Source of the DNA: Eudromia elegans
Lineage: Eukaryota > Chordata > Aves > Tinamiformes > Tinamidae
Assembly (NCBI GenBank): GCA_003342815.1
Contig: PTEX01000032.1
Location: forward strand, 186,001-250,000
DNA length: 64,000 nt
Reading direction: 5' to 3'
A model generated the notes under the pieces. It was not told the DNA's origin and did no database searches. It saw only the letters and a program-made list of their open reading frames with translations. A program made the translations under genes and the position numbers. Shown one piece after another: positions 13,101 through 26,500 of this stretch (its first letter is position 1; every line of letters starts with the position of its first letter).

Positions 13101-16100
13101 ATAGCCGCTAAGAAATGGCTTCTGGAGCAAGAAGACTTTTAGATATATCCAGACATTGGAAGTGGAGGCGATGGTAACAGGGACGGTGGAGTCACACAAC
13201 TGCTGCCCTGCTGCGGAAGGGCTTTTGCTCCAGGGCACGTCTGTGTCCCGGGCAAGCGAAAAGCCCATGTGCATTGAGGACAAATCCCTACAGTTTGGGC
13301 CTCTGACCACAAAACCAGGGCTAAATTCTGGTATGGTGTGAACAAAGGGAGAAACTCATACCAGGCACAACAGAAGCGAACGTGCTTCTGTTACATTTAG
13401 CTCCAGAGCTTTTATAGGCTCTGATGAAAATGTTATTATCCCTTTAAGAAATTCCTTGGCCAAAGGAATGGGAAAAGCAGCAGTGATATGACGCATTGGA
13501 TTCAAGCGTTGGAAAAAATCTTGGCTATGGCACTTGCCTGTTTGAGTTTCTGTGTCATCTGTACTTTCCTAGCAGAATAGCTCACATGCTTCAGGCGGAT
13601 CTGACTTCCCAGCTGGAAACGGCGGCTCCGGAGGAATCCCACCCGCGCTCCCAGACTGCTCGCATTGGCTGTGATGGGCTCCCTCTTCCAGCCAGGGGTC
13701 CACCGGACTGTTATGGAGCAAGATTTGTTCCTGCTACATCTGCCTGTTTCTGACTTAGAGACATTTAGGCCTTCGTGCCTCCCGAGCTGCCCAAGTTTGG
13801 TGTCTCGCAGGAAAACTTTCCTATTCTTAACCAGCATTGTCATAACCACATAGAAATCTTAGAGTTTCCAGCCTACTCAGAAGTAACAAGAACAGCAAAA
13901 CTATAGGTAAATCCTTCTAGAGGTATCTATCAGGATACATGCAGTTGGGGTTGTCTGAGATCAACTAATCTAAGGTAAAGTAAAATTTTTTCAAGAGAGT
14001 TACTCCTGTTGTGGGCGTTTTTCTGGTTTTATTCCTGTAAAATACCCTTGTTTGAGCTATATATAGAAGCATGTTTAAAAATGGTCCAAGGCAAGTGGAG
14101 ATGAGCGTGGCGATGCTGCAGGGACTGATGACAGCCCTGTTCTGCAGAGGGACCCCAGCGAGCCGTGCTCAGCAGCCTCCTCCATCTCTCAGGTTTATAT
14201 TAACGTGCTGCGGATGGGGATGCCATCCATGTGTCCCTCCAGCACGTGTCGGCTTGGCACGTCACGTTGGGGATGTGAGCGTGTGGCTGGGCTCTATCGC
14301 CCGCGGCCATCGCCCTGGGATATTCCAATGGGCAGCGCTGAGCCCGAAGCAAAAGGTGCTCCCTGATTCCAGCAATTCTGCTCTTCCTCTCAAATACCGC
14401 TTTGGAAAACAAGCAGCTCCTTCTCCTTTCTGTGCTGCATTTCCTTTGCAAGAGCCGCCTGCCGCATGCCCAGTGAAAGGCCCGGCTGCAAAACTTGCAT
14501 GGGGCAACAGTGACATCCAGCGGTGCCAAGCCAGCCTGTGATGCATAAGCACGTGTGCACCTCAATCTGCTGGGATTCAGCTCTTTTCTTTATGTATATT
14601 TATATTATTTTATATATATATATATAAGGCTTTGTTCCCTGCAGTCGCCTCGCAAGACCAGGGACAGTGGGGAAGCAGCTGAAGTGAAGCTGGCAGCATC
14701 AAGGGCAGCTTGCCGTGGTCGAGCTCCTCACAGTGGTGAACATTGCTGTGCAAAGAGGGGTGATATTTGAGGAGAGCAGAGGTGTCCTGTGAGGGACTCC
14801 CATGAGTCTTCTGAATATGCTTGGAGGGTTTTAATCTGCTTTGGGCACCAGCAAATTAGCTTGTGCAGAGCATCTGAGCTAAGGCTTTAAAGAAATATAT
14901 GAGTCTTTAGTGCACTGTGTTATGGAGCAAGCCAGGCTTACAGAGGTTGCTTGAGCAGGTGATTTTTCATTTCGCTTAAGTCTTGCTACAGCTCCATTGC
15001 CAAGGCCTTATAAATCCCATCACAACCACTCTTAGCTACCTCAGCTTGCTTTCTCTATCCTCTTTCCTTGCTTAAATGTCCCTCGAGATGAGTCTAATAC
15101 CATATTAGTCACTCAACCACTCAAAGGTCTCATTCCAACATCTCATAACATCAAATTACTTTCAAGGCAGTTTTCATAATCCATAATTCCAGGGGACCAT
15201 GAAGAGACACTACTAAAAAAATGAGCCCTGAGATCGACACTGCAATTCCTGTAAGTCTCCGTGCTGCAGTCGCTCCGGGACTGGAGAGCAGGATGCTGAG
15301 TGGAAACAGCGTTTTCCATCCCAGCATCTTAGCCAGGGCATAGCAATGGGCTGCATGCAAAAGAATAACAAAGGGGGCCGATTTTAGCAGGGAGAGAGGC
15401 CAGGACACGTGCACGTAAGACCGTGCCCAGGGCATCATGCGGTGCTGGGTCACGGCACAAGTGGAAGGTAAAAAGCGGTGGTGACTGTTGAACATCACGT
15501 TCTGGAGGTTCACCCAGGGCTGCTGCCGTGCAGAAAGGCACCGCGAGGTGATGGCCCAGGAGACTGCACTAAACACCACGGTGCAGGGTGTCTGCTGAGA
15601 GCAACTTCCTCTCAGGAGCCACCGCTCGCCAGTCCTGGACTTGTTTCTTATTTCATTAAAAAATTCCGCTGCTTCTGGCACAGGAAGATAACTGAGGGGA
15701 GGGAAAAAAAGGAAAAAAAAAATGTGTTACAACAAATTATTTTGGGTTCCTCAAAATGTTTATTCCAATTGTGGATTTAATAAGTGTGATAAAGTGTCAT
15801 AAAAAAAAAATATTGTTAACAATGAGTGCGGAAAATGTAAAATTTTTCTTCTGAAAATACATGCTTAGGATACTTGACAGTATCAAAAATGTATGTTATC
15901 CAAAAATGAGTCTGCAATGAATGACTCCAATCTGAAGGTTTAGTTCTATTTTTAAAGTTGTGTTTCCTGAATTTATAGAACTTCACCAGGATTTTATCCA
16001 GAGCTCTGAAACACCTGCTGTAGCATTCAAAAACTCTTAGCCAAAAATTTTAGCGCTGAAATGAAAACAAAATGAGAAAAATCATTTTGTTTGGAGTAGC

Positions 16101-16190
16101 TGTTAAATGTCTCCAGAAAACACTTGCAATGTTTGCATCCTTCAGGGTTTTCGAAAGAGAAGCTTAACCCACTGCTGATCTTTTCCTGCC
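10131..16190. other. Non-coding stretch, nothing recognised
   Basis: No supported gene. The longest open frame, on the minus strand at 15151-15681, has no recognisable domain. A short tandem pattern of TAGTAC units lies near 12117-12150 and a TA microsatellite at 14611-14627. Confidence 0.45.
14611..14627. repeat. (TA)n microsatellite
   Basis: About eight perfect TA units in an AT-rich context. Confidence 0.85.
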
Positions 16191-16229
16191 TCCGCCCCAC
16201 ACTTGTTTTAGGGCACTAACCTGATCCTG

Positions 16230-16800
16230 CACAATAGAAGCTGGAGGATTACGGTTTACGACGGCGCGTGTGATTTACAGCCCGCGTTTCTGCAGTCACC
16301 AAGCGCGTTCAAGGTCGGTGTTCAGAGGTCAGCTCCAATCAGCCCCGTGCTCTGTGCCCAGGCCCCATCCTGCGAGGGGCTGAGCCCCTTCTTCAAACGC
16401 ACGAGCGGTGCAGGGGCCCCAGGGAGAGAGATCTTTGCTCTGGGAATGGGCATTGAGTGCAGCTGAACTGCTTCGCTCCCGCGGTCATCGATCGCCTGGG
16501 TGGAAGACACGCGTTTCCTGCAAAACAAGTGTCCATAGCTCGCGGTATCTGGGAATTCCCATCTCTGGGAATGCCGGAGCGGAGGATGGCTGGGCTCCTT
16601 GCGACCGTCAGCTCCTAAGTGGTGGGAGGAACTTGAGCTCTGACTCGTTCAAGCTGGGCCTTTCTCTTAGGCATTGACTGGAGCAGCTCGTGAGCGAAGG
16701 ATCCCACCTGGCCCCTGAAGTGAGCAGAATAGCCGCGTGCAGGGAGTCCTCGGAGCTGGAGCTGGAGGGTGAGTGACAGCGCGGGGGCACGGAGCTGTCC
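16230..16800 (+). promoter_or_regulatory. CpG-rich patch ending in a strong donor; possible ADGRG4 promoter
   Basis: CpG is locally dense at about 16255-16320, 16390-16520 and 16560-16615. A near-consensus donor GTGAGT begins at 16769 after GAGG. About 2.4 kb downstream is a candidate internal exon (19150-19230), then the acceptor before the ADGRG4 signal-peptide exon (20431/20432). Together these would make a plausible promoter, first exon and leader exon for ADGRG4. There is no TATA box or homology to confirm it. Confidence 0.35.
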
Positions 16801-19149
16801 CCATCCTCATGTGCGACCAGCAGTCCCTTCCGATGCTTCTCTTCTGAAGAGAAGCGGCATTAATAGCAACTGCTAATTTCTGCTAATACTTTCTTGTATT
16901 TATCTGAACAACAAAATCTGAGTTTTTCTGATTTAAGGGATTCTGATTTGAGGGATTTTCTGCTTTAACTTTTGTTAAATGATACATTTTCTCAGGGGAA
17001 CTGGGAGCAACTGTGTATATCATTTGACTGGGCAATATGGAGTATATCAGCACAGGCTCTATTAGTAACAATGGAAGTAAGTAACAAAAGAGGAGCAAAT
17101 GTGAAAATACTTTTCCTGTCATTATGCTCATTTTATTTTAAGAAACCAAATGTAAATGCCCAGTGATATAAAGAAAACTCCATCCAACTGGGAGCTGAAT
17201 AACTGTAGCTAATGCAGAGTGCGGGACCAAGGGATTCTGAAATGGGAGCCTTGTAGTTAAAAACTCTTTAAAAACAGCTTGGGAAGGTGACAGGCAATGA
17301 GGCCAGAAGGTCTAAAAGGAACAGTAAGCAGCTGTTAAGGGAGACACAAGTATATGTATCTTTTTATTTTGCATTTTAATAAAAATGGCTGGCTGCAAAA
17401 CATCCTGAAGAGTCAGCCACCCACATTCTTCATCCAAAGAATCAAAGATTCCCAGCTCACAGACGTGAAGATGTAATTACAGCACGCAGAGATCTGGAAG
17501 AGCTGAAAAGTCACCATAGCAACCCCCTGGCAAAAATCTTTGCACATCCAAAGAAAAGCAAAATTCCTTTTTATCTGAGGGCCCCAGTGAGTCTGAACGT
17601 GTTTGTGCTCATGGCCATTTTCTCTTCATTTTACTGTACTCTTTAGTTACTTTTCTTTTTTTTCCTATGCTGAGTCTTCCGCATCCTCTTCTACAACTTA
17701 CCAAGAAATTTGCAGCCAGAAAACTAAGATTTTGCATTTGCGTTAAGAGAGAGTGCCCTCGCTTGGCATTCAAGGTCCTCTGCAACAATCCCTAGCAAAG
17801 TCAATAAATAAACCGTTCAGGCAGGATATTTTAAAAAGCTAAACTAAACTAGAGACAGGAAAACAGAGTAAGAAGAAGACTCAGAGAAAAGGAGCAGCTT
17901 GGCATTCTCAAGAACTGCTCTGGCATCACCACAAAAGCTCCTTCCATCCCATGATAACGTAGTAATAGTTTAACAGATGCAAAAGATTAGGTGACTTCTA
18001 AAACACACTTGCAAAGCCCGGTTTGGTCCCATGCTTGAAGAAAGCCAGACATAGACTCTGCACAGAAGAGGAGATGGGAATTTCTTAAAACTTGTGGGTT
18101 TGAAGAAACAGGCTGTGCTTTGCTGGAAATTGTGATGAAAACGCTCTGCCCAATGTGCAACAGGAGCAACCCCCTGGCTGAGGAGGGTGGATGGGTGCTG
18201 AGGTGCTGGGTGTGAGTGGCTCTGTGCTGGTGCCAGTGCGTGGGGGGAACTGTGGAGTTTGGGGTGTCTATAGCCAAGCGGCGCAGATAGATGGCTTGTA
18301 TTATACAGGAGGAGGGAAGAGAGAAACATTTCAGTCTTGCTCAGAAATTAGTGGCTCTGTTTTGATGGGCAGGACGTCTGCAGTGTCAGGCAGCCTTGGG
18401 AGGTTCGGACTCTCTCCAGTTTCTCCTGTGTCCCCAAGCAGATTCAATTAAGGAGCTGGACTGCTGGGAGCCGCTGCCAAAACACTCAGGGTTGTGCTCG
18501 CTCCTGCAGACAGGCGCAAGCCCCCAGGCCTCTGCCCAGGCCATTTCCTTCCTCCAGAACTTGCAGAATTCAGGGCTTAACCAAAGTGACAGACACCCAG
18601 GACAACCCGCATGGTGCCTCTCACTCCTTGGTCTCCATAGACTTAAGTCTTTCTCAGCAGCTGGCAGGATTTGGTATTTTTAGAACAAGGCAGTGATTGA
18701 TTAATATATTTGCAAGAGAGAAGAATGCTCCAGGATGATCTCTCCATTAGACAATTATCTGCTACAAACAGAGGCTAGAGAGCTGCTGTGGGAAAATTAA
18801 AACTACTGTTTGCCACTGCAGTCACTTCTGAAACAGGAACAAGGACAGCAGTTCGGTTGTTTCTTTCTAATTTATGTTTTATAATGCTAAATGTTCTGGA
18901 CTTTGCTCTGCACAAAACTTAATACAGTCCCATGACGTACCACAGGCTGCAAACATGATGATTTGTTTCTTAAATGTTATTGCAAAAGTCAACAAATCAT
19001 TTCAGGAGTAATAAAGGAGAAGGTTGGGAAGGGAGATTTGTTGTTTTCCAATAGCTAAGGAGGGAGACCTCAGGATGGAAATCCCCTGCTCATTACCTGT
19101 CCCACTAAAAACATCACAACATCCCACCTGATCTTCCCCTCGTCTCCAG

Positions 19150-19230
19150 GACGTGTTTCACCATCTCACGGAAGGAACAGTGTGGAGCACACAGCAAAAA
19201 CCTGCCTCATCTTCTGTGCTGCCCAGGGAG
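19150..19230 (+). other. Candidate 5' leader exon of ADGRG4
   Basis: Bounded by a good acceptor (pyrimidine tract ending TCCAG at 19149) and a consensus donor GTGAGT at 19231, 81 bases long. If spliced to 20432, its open frame meets TAG within the first codons of the next exon, so it would be untranslated leader. It is a candidate only. Confidence 0.35.
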
Positions 19231-20434
19231 GTGAGTTTTTGAGCACCTTTTAGTGGCTATAGTATTTTTAGAAATAGGTATGAATCACTTGACATGCACA
19301 AGAATTCCTATTTAGATAAGACAGCAAATGGAAATTGGATGAAGTTTCCTAAGTCTTTAATGAAATTTATAAAGTGCAGTTTGGAAAGGAAATGGAGAAA
19401 GACTCTATTAACTCTTATATAGCTTATACTTTTGTAGTGTTTATTTTGTATGTCTGGACATAAAGGAACAATTTCCATCTTGCCATTGCTGAGACTGTAG
19501 TGACTTTTAGTGGAGAGTCCAAGGCAAAGGCTGAGTTAGATGTGAAACTGGGTGGCTCCACTGAAGGCACTTGGCCATCTCTCATGTATCCCATGCTGTA
19601 ATTCTAAATTCATTGTTATTAATGGAAGTCTTAATTTGCTGTGGTCCTAGACCCAAATATCAGGACTAAGTCCTGGACTCTTGGGAACCGAGGCTGCTGT
19701 TTGACATCTCACTTGCTTTGGTTTAACTGCAGTCGTCTTCAAAAGTAACTTGGTAAAAGTAAAGCACAAAACTGGATGAACTTCTTCCAAATTAGAGAAA
19801 CATGTTCAGATTTTGCTTTAAATGCTGAATTTATATTTATACCCCAGAACTGCCTGTTCTCCAATTAAATGCATGGCCCCAGGGCTTGATTAAACTGATG
19901 AAAGTTTGTATGTAGACGCAGCCTAACAGTGAGAAAAAATATTTTGTTTGCCTGTGCTGCCTGTGAACCGTGGGACTGAGGCAGCTTCTCCTGATGCCTC
20001 TTGCAGGACTTTCTCTTTCTGGCTCCTTGTTTTTCCCACATTTGTAGTAATGTCGCTACTTAGACGTTGGCTCCTTTGCCAAAGTTGGCTGAAATTTGCT
20101 AACAGCTTTGAAGTTTGGTGACAGGTAAACATATACAGTGTGATCATATAAACCTCATCTCTCTCACAGACGACACCAAACAGCCCTCAAAAAGTCTATA
20201 TTTTTTTTTCCCATCTGAAGAGACCCGTGATCTGGTGACGTAAGCCGGGGAGTAAACAGGGAATGAAGGCGCCTGGGATCCTCTGCTGTAAATGTCATTT
20301 CAGGAACCTCTCCCTCTTTTTTTCCAAAGTGGGAAAGCAGCAGTTCCTCCCCCAGCAAATAATCAGTTTATTTTTTGCAGCTGAGTGTGTGGCAAACAGG
20401 TGACTGTCATCACCTCTCTCTTCTTTTTAAGAAC

Positions 20435-20449
20435 ATGCCTAGAGAATGA
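20435..20449 (+). other. Five-codon uORF overlapping the ADGRG4 start
   Basis: The exon that follows the acceptor at 20431 has an ATG at 20435 reading Met-Pro-Arg-Glu-stop. Its TGA overlaps the main ATG at 20446 as ATGA. This is a termination-reinitiation or leaky-scanning arrangement just upstream of the signal peptide. The sequence is plain; an effect on translation is inference. Confidence 0.5.
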
Positions 20450-20536
20450 AGAGCTCCATGTGGGGCCCACAGCAGCACTCTTTGGACAAGGCTCTTTGCA
20501 TCCTGATGGCTGCTGCTGGCCTTTTCCTCCTTGCAG
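20446..20536 (+). CDS. ADGRG4: ADGRG4 exon 1: signal peptide
   Basis: Codons 1-30 plus one base. After a short polar start with Lys-15 comes a hydrophobic core (about residues 16-29, Ala/Leu/Ile/Met/Phe-rich) ending in Ala, a good secretory signal peptide. A second in-frame ATG at 20458 (Met-5) would keep the hydrophobic core. The exon begins at 20432 after a polypyrimidine tract and AAG, so at least one untranslated exon must lie upstream. The donor is GTACAG at 20537, phase 1. Confidence 0.88.
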
Positions 20537-23500
20537 GTACAGTAATTCCCCTCAGGAATAACCCCTGGGAGGGTGCTATAGTTTATCCCTGGCTGCCAAT
20601 GGACTCTGGGCCATAGAAATATTCTCTTTATATTCTGTTTATGCTGTGAAAGCAGGAAGTTATGCTATCCTGGCTGTATATCACTTCTAAAGACCTGCAG
20701 AGAATTGGACTCTGTGGGTGGAATCTTTCCTGCTTGCTACTGATTTGAAGTATGTGAAGCAGAAGGCAATGTTGTCTGATAGTTTTGCAGTCCGTGATAT
20801 GCATAACCTTTATCAGAAGTGTAAACAGTCACTAGAGCTATATAGGTCAGGTTGGACTTGAAGGATTTGTAATATCTGAATTACGTGGCTGGCAATCAAG
20901 TTTTGGAATAACTTCCTTTATTTGAGGAAAAAGCTGTAAAAACAGCCCCAAGATACGGTTACAAAGTGCTCAACATAATGGCAGTCCTTATCTAGAAGGA
21001 ATACATCCTCAATTAGAGAAGCACGTGCAAACATGTGACCCGAATGGAAAGCTTAAAACTGCAAATCTGTACAAGAGCAGCCCAGGTTACCCTCTGACAC
21101 CGTCCTGATGGTGCATGTGCAGCCCCAGAGAAACACTTTGCAGGGGTGAGTGGAGCAAGCAGGGAACTTGGCTCCTGCCTTCTCCTGGGAGACACCAGGA
21201 GACAGAGAACAGCCGCCGTGCTGCTGCCAGGACACGTTGCCCGTGGACTGGTTCCCTTGGGTGGATTCATGGAAATCCATTCCTGGTGAAGGAGTGTGGC
21301 TGCTTGGGTGAATTCAGAGGCCAGATGAGACATGTGTCTCTGCACTGTACGAGGCTGTACATGCCATGGATGATTAGTGTGCAGTGCCATACCCAGAGGA
21401 GCAGAAGGAAGAGCAGAGAGCCCAGGTGCCCCTCCAGCCCGCCCTGGGCACCGAGGCTCCTTGGGGTGCAGGTGGTTTCTGCAGCTGCTGCTCTGCAGTC
21501 CGAGCCGCGTTGCTAAAGCTGCCGCACGCGGGCAGGTTAGTGCCTGCGGGCAGCGTTTTCCAGCGAGGTTCTGGCCTCTGCCACAAAAGCCTGTGGGAGG
21601 AAAAATACAGCGAGACAGCTTAAAAGTTCTCTAGAGCACTGAGAAAGGGACAGTCCTTGTGATACTCGTTACCAGCAAAACCTTGACCTTATATATGCTG
21701 AAGGTAGGGGCGGGATGGTGTGTTACTCAGCAGCCCAGCCTGCAAACTGATCTCTTTCTCTGATGGGCTGCAGCAAGAGCTTGCAGTGATCACCCACAGT
21801 GATGTGGAGCCCTGCACGTTCCAGGCCTGAATCCCGTGAGGTTTCCCGTTTGGCAAGGCTTCAGGCCTTCAAGTTTTCCTTCGCACAAAGAAACTTATTT
21901 GGCCCTTAATGGGAGTGTAGGAGGCCTCTGTGCTAAAAACTCCAAAGGCAGCAGAAGACAGAAATAGAAGAATATTTTTTTTAATCATCTTGTGATATTA
22001 TTGAGAAGAATGATCTGGAAAATAAGCTGCTCTCCCATGATTGCCCTATCTTAGTTATTCACAGCAATTACCATGATACAAAAGTATCCAAATGAGGTCA
22101 CATTGCAGCTTTCTCTTTGCAAAGTGACACTTTATTTCCCTTTTTTGCTCCCTTTCTTACTTTTTTTTCTTGCAGAAACACGTAATCTGCAGGGAAAGAA
22201 ACTGGATTTACTGGGAAGGATTGATAAGTATGTGTCTCTGGCCAACTACAAGATGCCTCAGCTATGTCAGTTCACTGTGTGCATTGATCTCAACCGGACC
22301 ACCAACGTAAGCTCGTGGGCAGCATTTTCCTATGACACCAATGCTCCCTCCAATGATATCAATGATGTAGAGCTTGCACTCTCTGGAGAGAACAAGCAGC
22401 TGCAGCTGTACCTCTTTGGGACCAGGAGGAACATTGAGATCGACCTAGCTGTGTCCGTCTGGTACAGCGTGTGCTGCCTGTGGGATGCCAGGATGCAACT
22501 GCTGCAGGTCTATTGCAATGGCAACCTGTTGCACAACGAAACCCTCGAGCACGCCGAGTGCCTGAGACCCGGCGGGAGCCTGGTGCTGGGGCACCTGCAC
22601 AAAAACGAGGAGGGCCTTGTCGTGTGGGTAAGCAACAGCTTCATTGGCAGCCTGTACAACTTCCAGCTGTGGGAGCGCACCTTGCCGCCGGAGGAGCTGC
22701 TGGCGTGCGCCTCGGGCACCACTGTTAGCTGGAAGGAGGAATACTGGGACTTCAGCGGCATCGTCCCGGTGGCCGACCAGCGCCTGCGCTGCGGTGAGTC
22801 TGCGGTGCTTCCTCCCCTCCGGCCTTCTGTCCCTCTGGGAATCCCCCATTTGGAAATGAGGGATGCTCCGCCGCTGGAGCGGGAGCTGTCCCATAGCCCT
22901 GGGGTCTTGGTGCTATTGCCACACGCCGGCATTGCTGGGCATCCAGAAAATGTTGGCCCAAATATTCAAGGTTATCAGTAAGGGTAGAGAGCAGCTTGTC
23001 TCGGAAGTGATGGGCTGTATCCGTGCTCAGTGCTGGATCACGGCCCTGGTGCTGGAAAGCACAGAGGTACCATTCCATGCTAGGACAGGGGTTGTGGACT
23101 TTGACTTTCCCAAGGATTGTGAGCAGGGTGAGGGCTGCAAAGTCCTGACTATAGGTGTGATCATAAAATTTAATCGTGTTTGGGAACCTGTCACGTGTTG
23201 TGTCTTGGCAAGACTTTTCCTTGCACTATAGATCTCCTGTCTAATTGAATCAAATGACATTTATGAGCTGGATATTGCACAGGAGATAGACCAGCAACTA
23301 AATGCAGATAGGAGTGAGTGGTACAAATCTGAGTGATGTTTTAGTCCTGTTGCTGAGATGGGAGAAGCTGGACTGGTGCCCATTTACATTCATTGTGCAC
23401 GTGCACTTACAGACGTTCAGTGAAGATGTCTGAAGCATATGCATGAGAATACACAGCAACACTTCTGCAGCTAAAGAAATGCCATGTTGCAGTGCTATTT

Positions 23501-26500
23501 TAATGCTAATGATGTAGCTGAAATTATCACTTATGCCCTACATCAATTACTGGCTTCAAGGTTTTTTATTTTTTCCACTCTATATATAATGTTGTTTACC
23601 TGTGTGGGCACAGCTTCAGTTTGCAGTGCTCGTTTCACCCCAATGGTAGAGAGTTCAAAGGGACTGTGCAAGGAAGCTGGGCAGTGTTATGTGTTTTGGA
23701 AATTGTATGCTAATTTTGAAAAGCCAGTGCTCATTTATGTACTGTGAGGGAGATTTTCCATATGAATGTAGCAGGAAGCAGCTTTGAAAAGGTGTGTTGA
23801 CTTTTTGTGAGTCATTAATGATAGCAATTGTACTGACTGCACTTGGTAGGACGCGTAACGTTACTGTTTTGCTTTTTCCTTTGAGTTCTTGAAGGTGCTC
23901 TCTTGCTTCTCCAGTTTAACTGGGCTTTTGCTAAAAGTGTAAAAGTGTTTGTTCTTATCCTCCCAGTGAGTCACAGTTTCATCTTCTCCTCCTCTCATCT
24001 TGCCCACGCTCTGATTTCTGATTTTCTTCTTAATTTTAAGCAATCTGGGAGATGAATTGTAAAATATCTGGAGATGACTATTAAAGACCTAAAGTATATT
24101 TATTATAATTCTACTATTATTTGGCCTAATTTCTCCTGTTCTGTTGGAAATCGTGCATACCTGCAGAATGCTAAATAAACCATGTATTAAATTATCATAC
24201 CAAACCCCATGATCGGGCCTTTTAGAATGTCACTGACATGATGTTTTTCTACCTTCAGATCGCATCTGTCATCACTCTTTAGCCCACATTTCTTGAATGG
24301 ATGTATGTGCATGTTAATTAAAGCAAATGAAGTTACAGGATGCAGGTGGCTAGTCCCACACCTGCTTGCTGGTAATGATCCCTGACATGTGAGAATAAAC
24401 AGATTTTCTATTTCCTTCAGGTGATAATGAGGAAGAAAGCAAGAGATTAGAATCTGTGAAGTTGTAATTATGCCTGATTAATCAGGAGATTAAAACTGCA
24501 TTGGGAGTTGCGTTCCTAATTAGAATAGGGTTATTTTTTGTTGTCCATTTCCGTAAACTTCTTTCTAGCAGATTTTTCTGATTATCACTGGGTGGTATCA
24601 TACATCACCCCCAAGGGAATACTTCTTGAGGCATTACACTGCTAACAAGGACAGAACAGTGCCCGTAATCTCCTAGTGCTCTGCACACTCCTTTTTGGAG
24701 GAAATCTGCAGCACTGACAATGAAGAGAGAAAGTTAAACCCTTGATTTACACAAGGTTTGGCTTATGACTTAAGATCTCAGCCTGAAATCCTTTCTGCAT
24801 TCCTACAAGGAAAGGGAAAAAAATATATATGCCAGTATATATAGGGCAAGTCTGCAGTGCACTTGCCCTTCAGTGTTCTTCCTTGCATGACAGCAACTGT
24901 CAGCTTAAGGTAAATGGAGACTGGGCCTCATTTGGGGCTCCATGTGTTTCCTGGTTTCTCTTGGATGTGTCCTTCAGAGGGATCTGCCCTTCCTGCTCCA
25001 ACACTGCCTGCTGTTGCCCATCTTCTGTTTGACCCTGCATCCCTAGATGGGTGTAGGAAACTTGTATGGATGCAGGGAGCTGCAGAAACCAGTGGCAGCT
25101 TGTTATGAAATAAGTGCTAGGCTCTTGGATCAACCCATTGCTGTTTAGAGAAGTGTCTCCTAATGAAGAATCACTGCTGAACTTTAAAAATATTGACTAT
25201 TTTGAAGTCTGCGAAAGGGTTGATTACCCCTGTCTGTGGTCACTATTACAGACTCAAAGTAAAATTCTACATTAAATCCAGGTTGGGCATTATTATTAGT
25301 GAAATCAGGGGAATTACTGGATTTATACCACTGAAGGTAATAGCTGAATTTGGCTTATCCCTATGAGGTTTCATAGCGGGGGAAAAAAACCTAACAATGA
25401 AACATTCATTTTCTTCCATGGTTTCTACCAGCCTGAAACTGGGAAATACTCATTTGTATTATCAGCTGGTGGTGATGCTGAAAAACATATGAGTCCCCCC
25501 TGAGAAGGTTAGGCTGCAGAAATGTCACGTTCCCCGTGGCACAAGGGGGGAGATGTGTGTGTTATAGAGAAGCAAAGGGTTTGGCTTTCATGGGTACTGG
25601 AGGGAAAAAGCACGACCCAATAAATGAAGCTATTTGTGTTTGATAGGACTGTTTTCCTCTGTCTCTAAAGCTTTGTGTTTAATTTGGTGGGCATTTCTGG
25701 CTTCCTGGCTTCTGTATATTATATCCATGTGTGTGTCAAACAGTGTTAGTGGTTATCAAGGGGGGAGGCTTGGGTACTGAGCATCTGGGTCTGTCCTGCA
25801 GCTAGATGATTCAAGCCTGTGGCTCGTGTCCAAATAAAGAATCAGCAAATAACTATTATGTCAGGTCAGGTTTGGGACCTACTGCAGGCAACTGATTGGA
25901 AACAGCAATGTGACAGCTTGCCTTTGGAGCTGCTCCAGTTTAATGGACAAGTGAGGCAGAGTGAATTAGTCCTCTTACTTGCAACAGGTTAGCGCTTCCT
26001 GAAGCAAAAGGCCTGAGCAAAGAGAGGAGCATGAGGAGGTTTAGGAAGCAGCCTGAAAGGCCTGAGCCTGGTCTGCAACAGCCAACCTTGGAGACCCAGC
26101 TTGGGAATAGAGTTCAAGAGATTTCTTGTTCACAAAGTGAGAACTTGGAAATTACTCTAGTTCAGTGCTACGCTGAGTGCACAGCCTGTGACTTAATGCA
26201 GTTGGTAAAATTGCCCCTTCGTCCAGGAAGCGGAAAGATTGTGTGTTATAATGTGCCTGTTCAGAAGGGTCTTTTGACTTCAGGTGTCCTTTCTGCTTCA
26301 CAAAGTAATTTGAAGCTATTTAGGATAAAAATAGGAGACTATTGCTTCAAATGGTTAGCAGATCCTGTTTCTGTCCTTGTCTACAGAGGTGCAGCCATTG
26401 ATTGGAATGGGTCAGAGATGGACCATTATATTTTCAGCACGAGTGATTCCTCTTACCTTGAACTAAAGTAGAGAAAACCAGGTTTTATGAAGTATAGCAA

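Noticed and set aside
15151-15681. Minus-strand open frame of 176 codons
   Set aside because: No recognisable domain, no supporting splice sites or neighbouring exons, and overlapping frames on the other strand. Length alone is within chance for a window this size.
20841-20890. Possible CR1 LINE remnant ('GTTGGACTTGAAGGAT')
   Set aside because: Only a short match to the CR1 3' consensus I remember and no flanking CR1 sequence; too weak to call.
26031-26471. 146-codon open frame in ADGRG4 intron 2, considered as a missing stalk exon
   Set aside because: It is not Ser/Thr/Pro-rich, ends in a stop rather than a donor, and has no similarity to the receptor.
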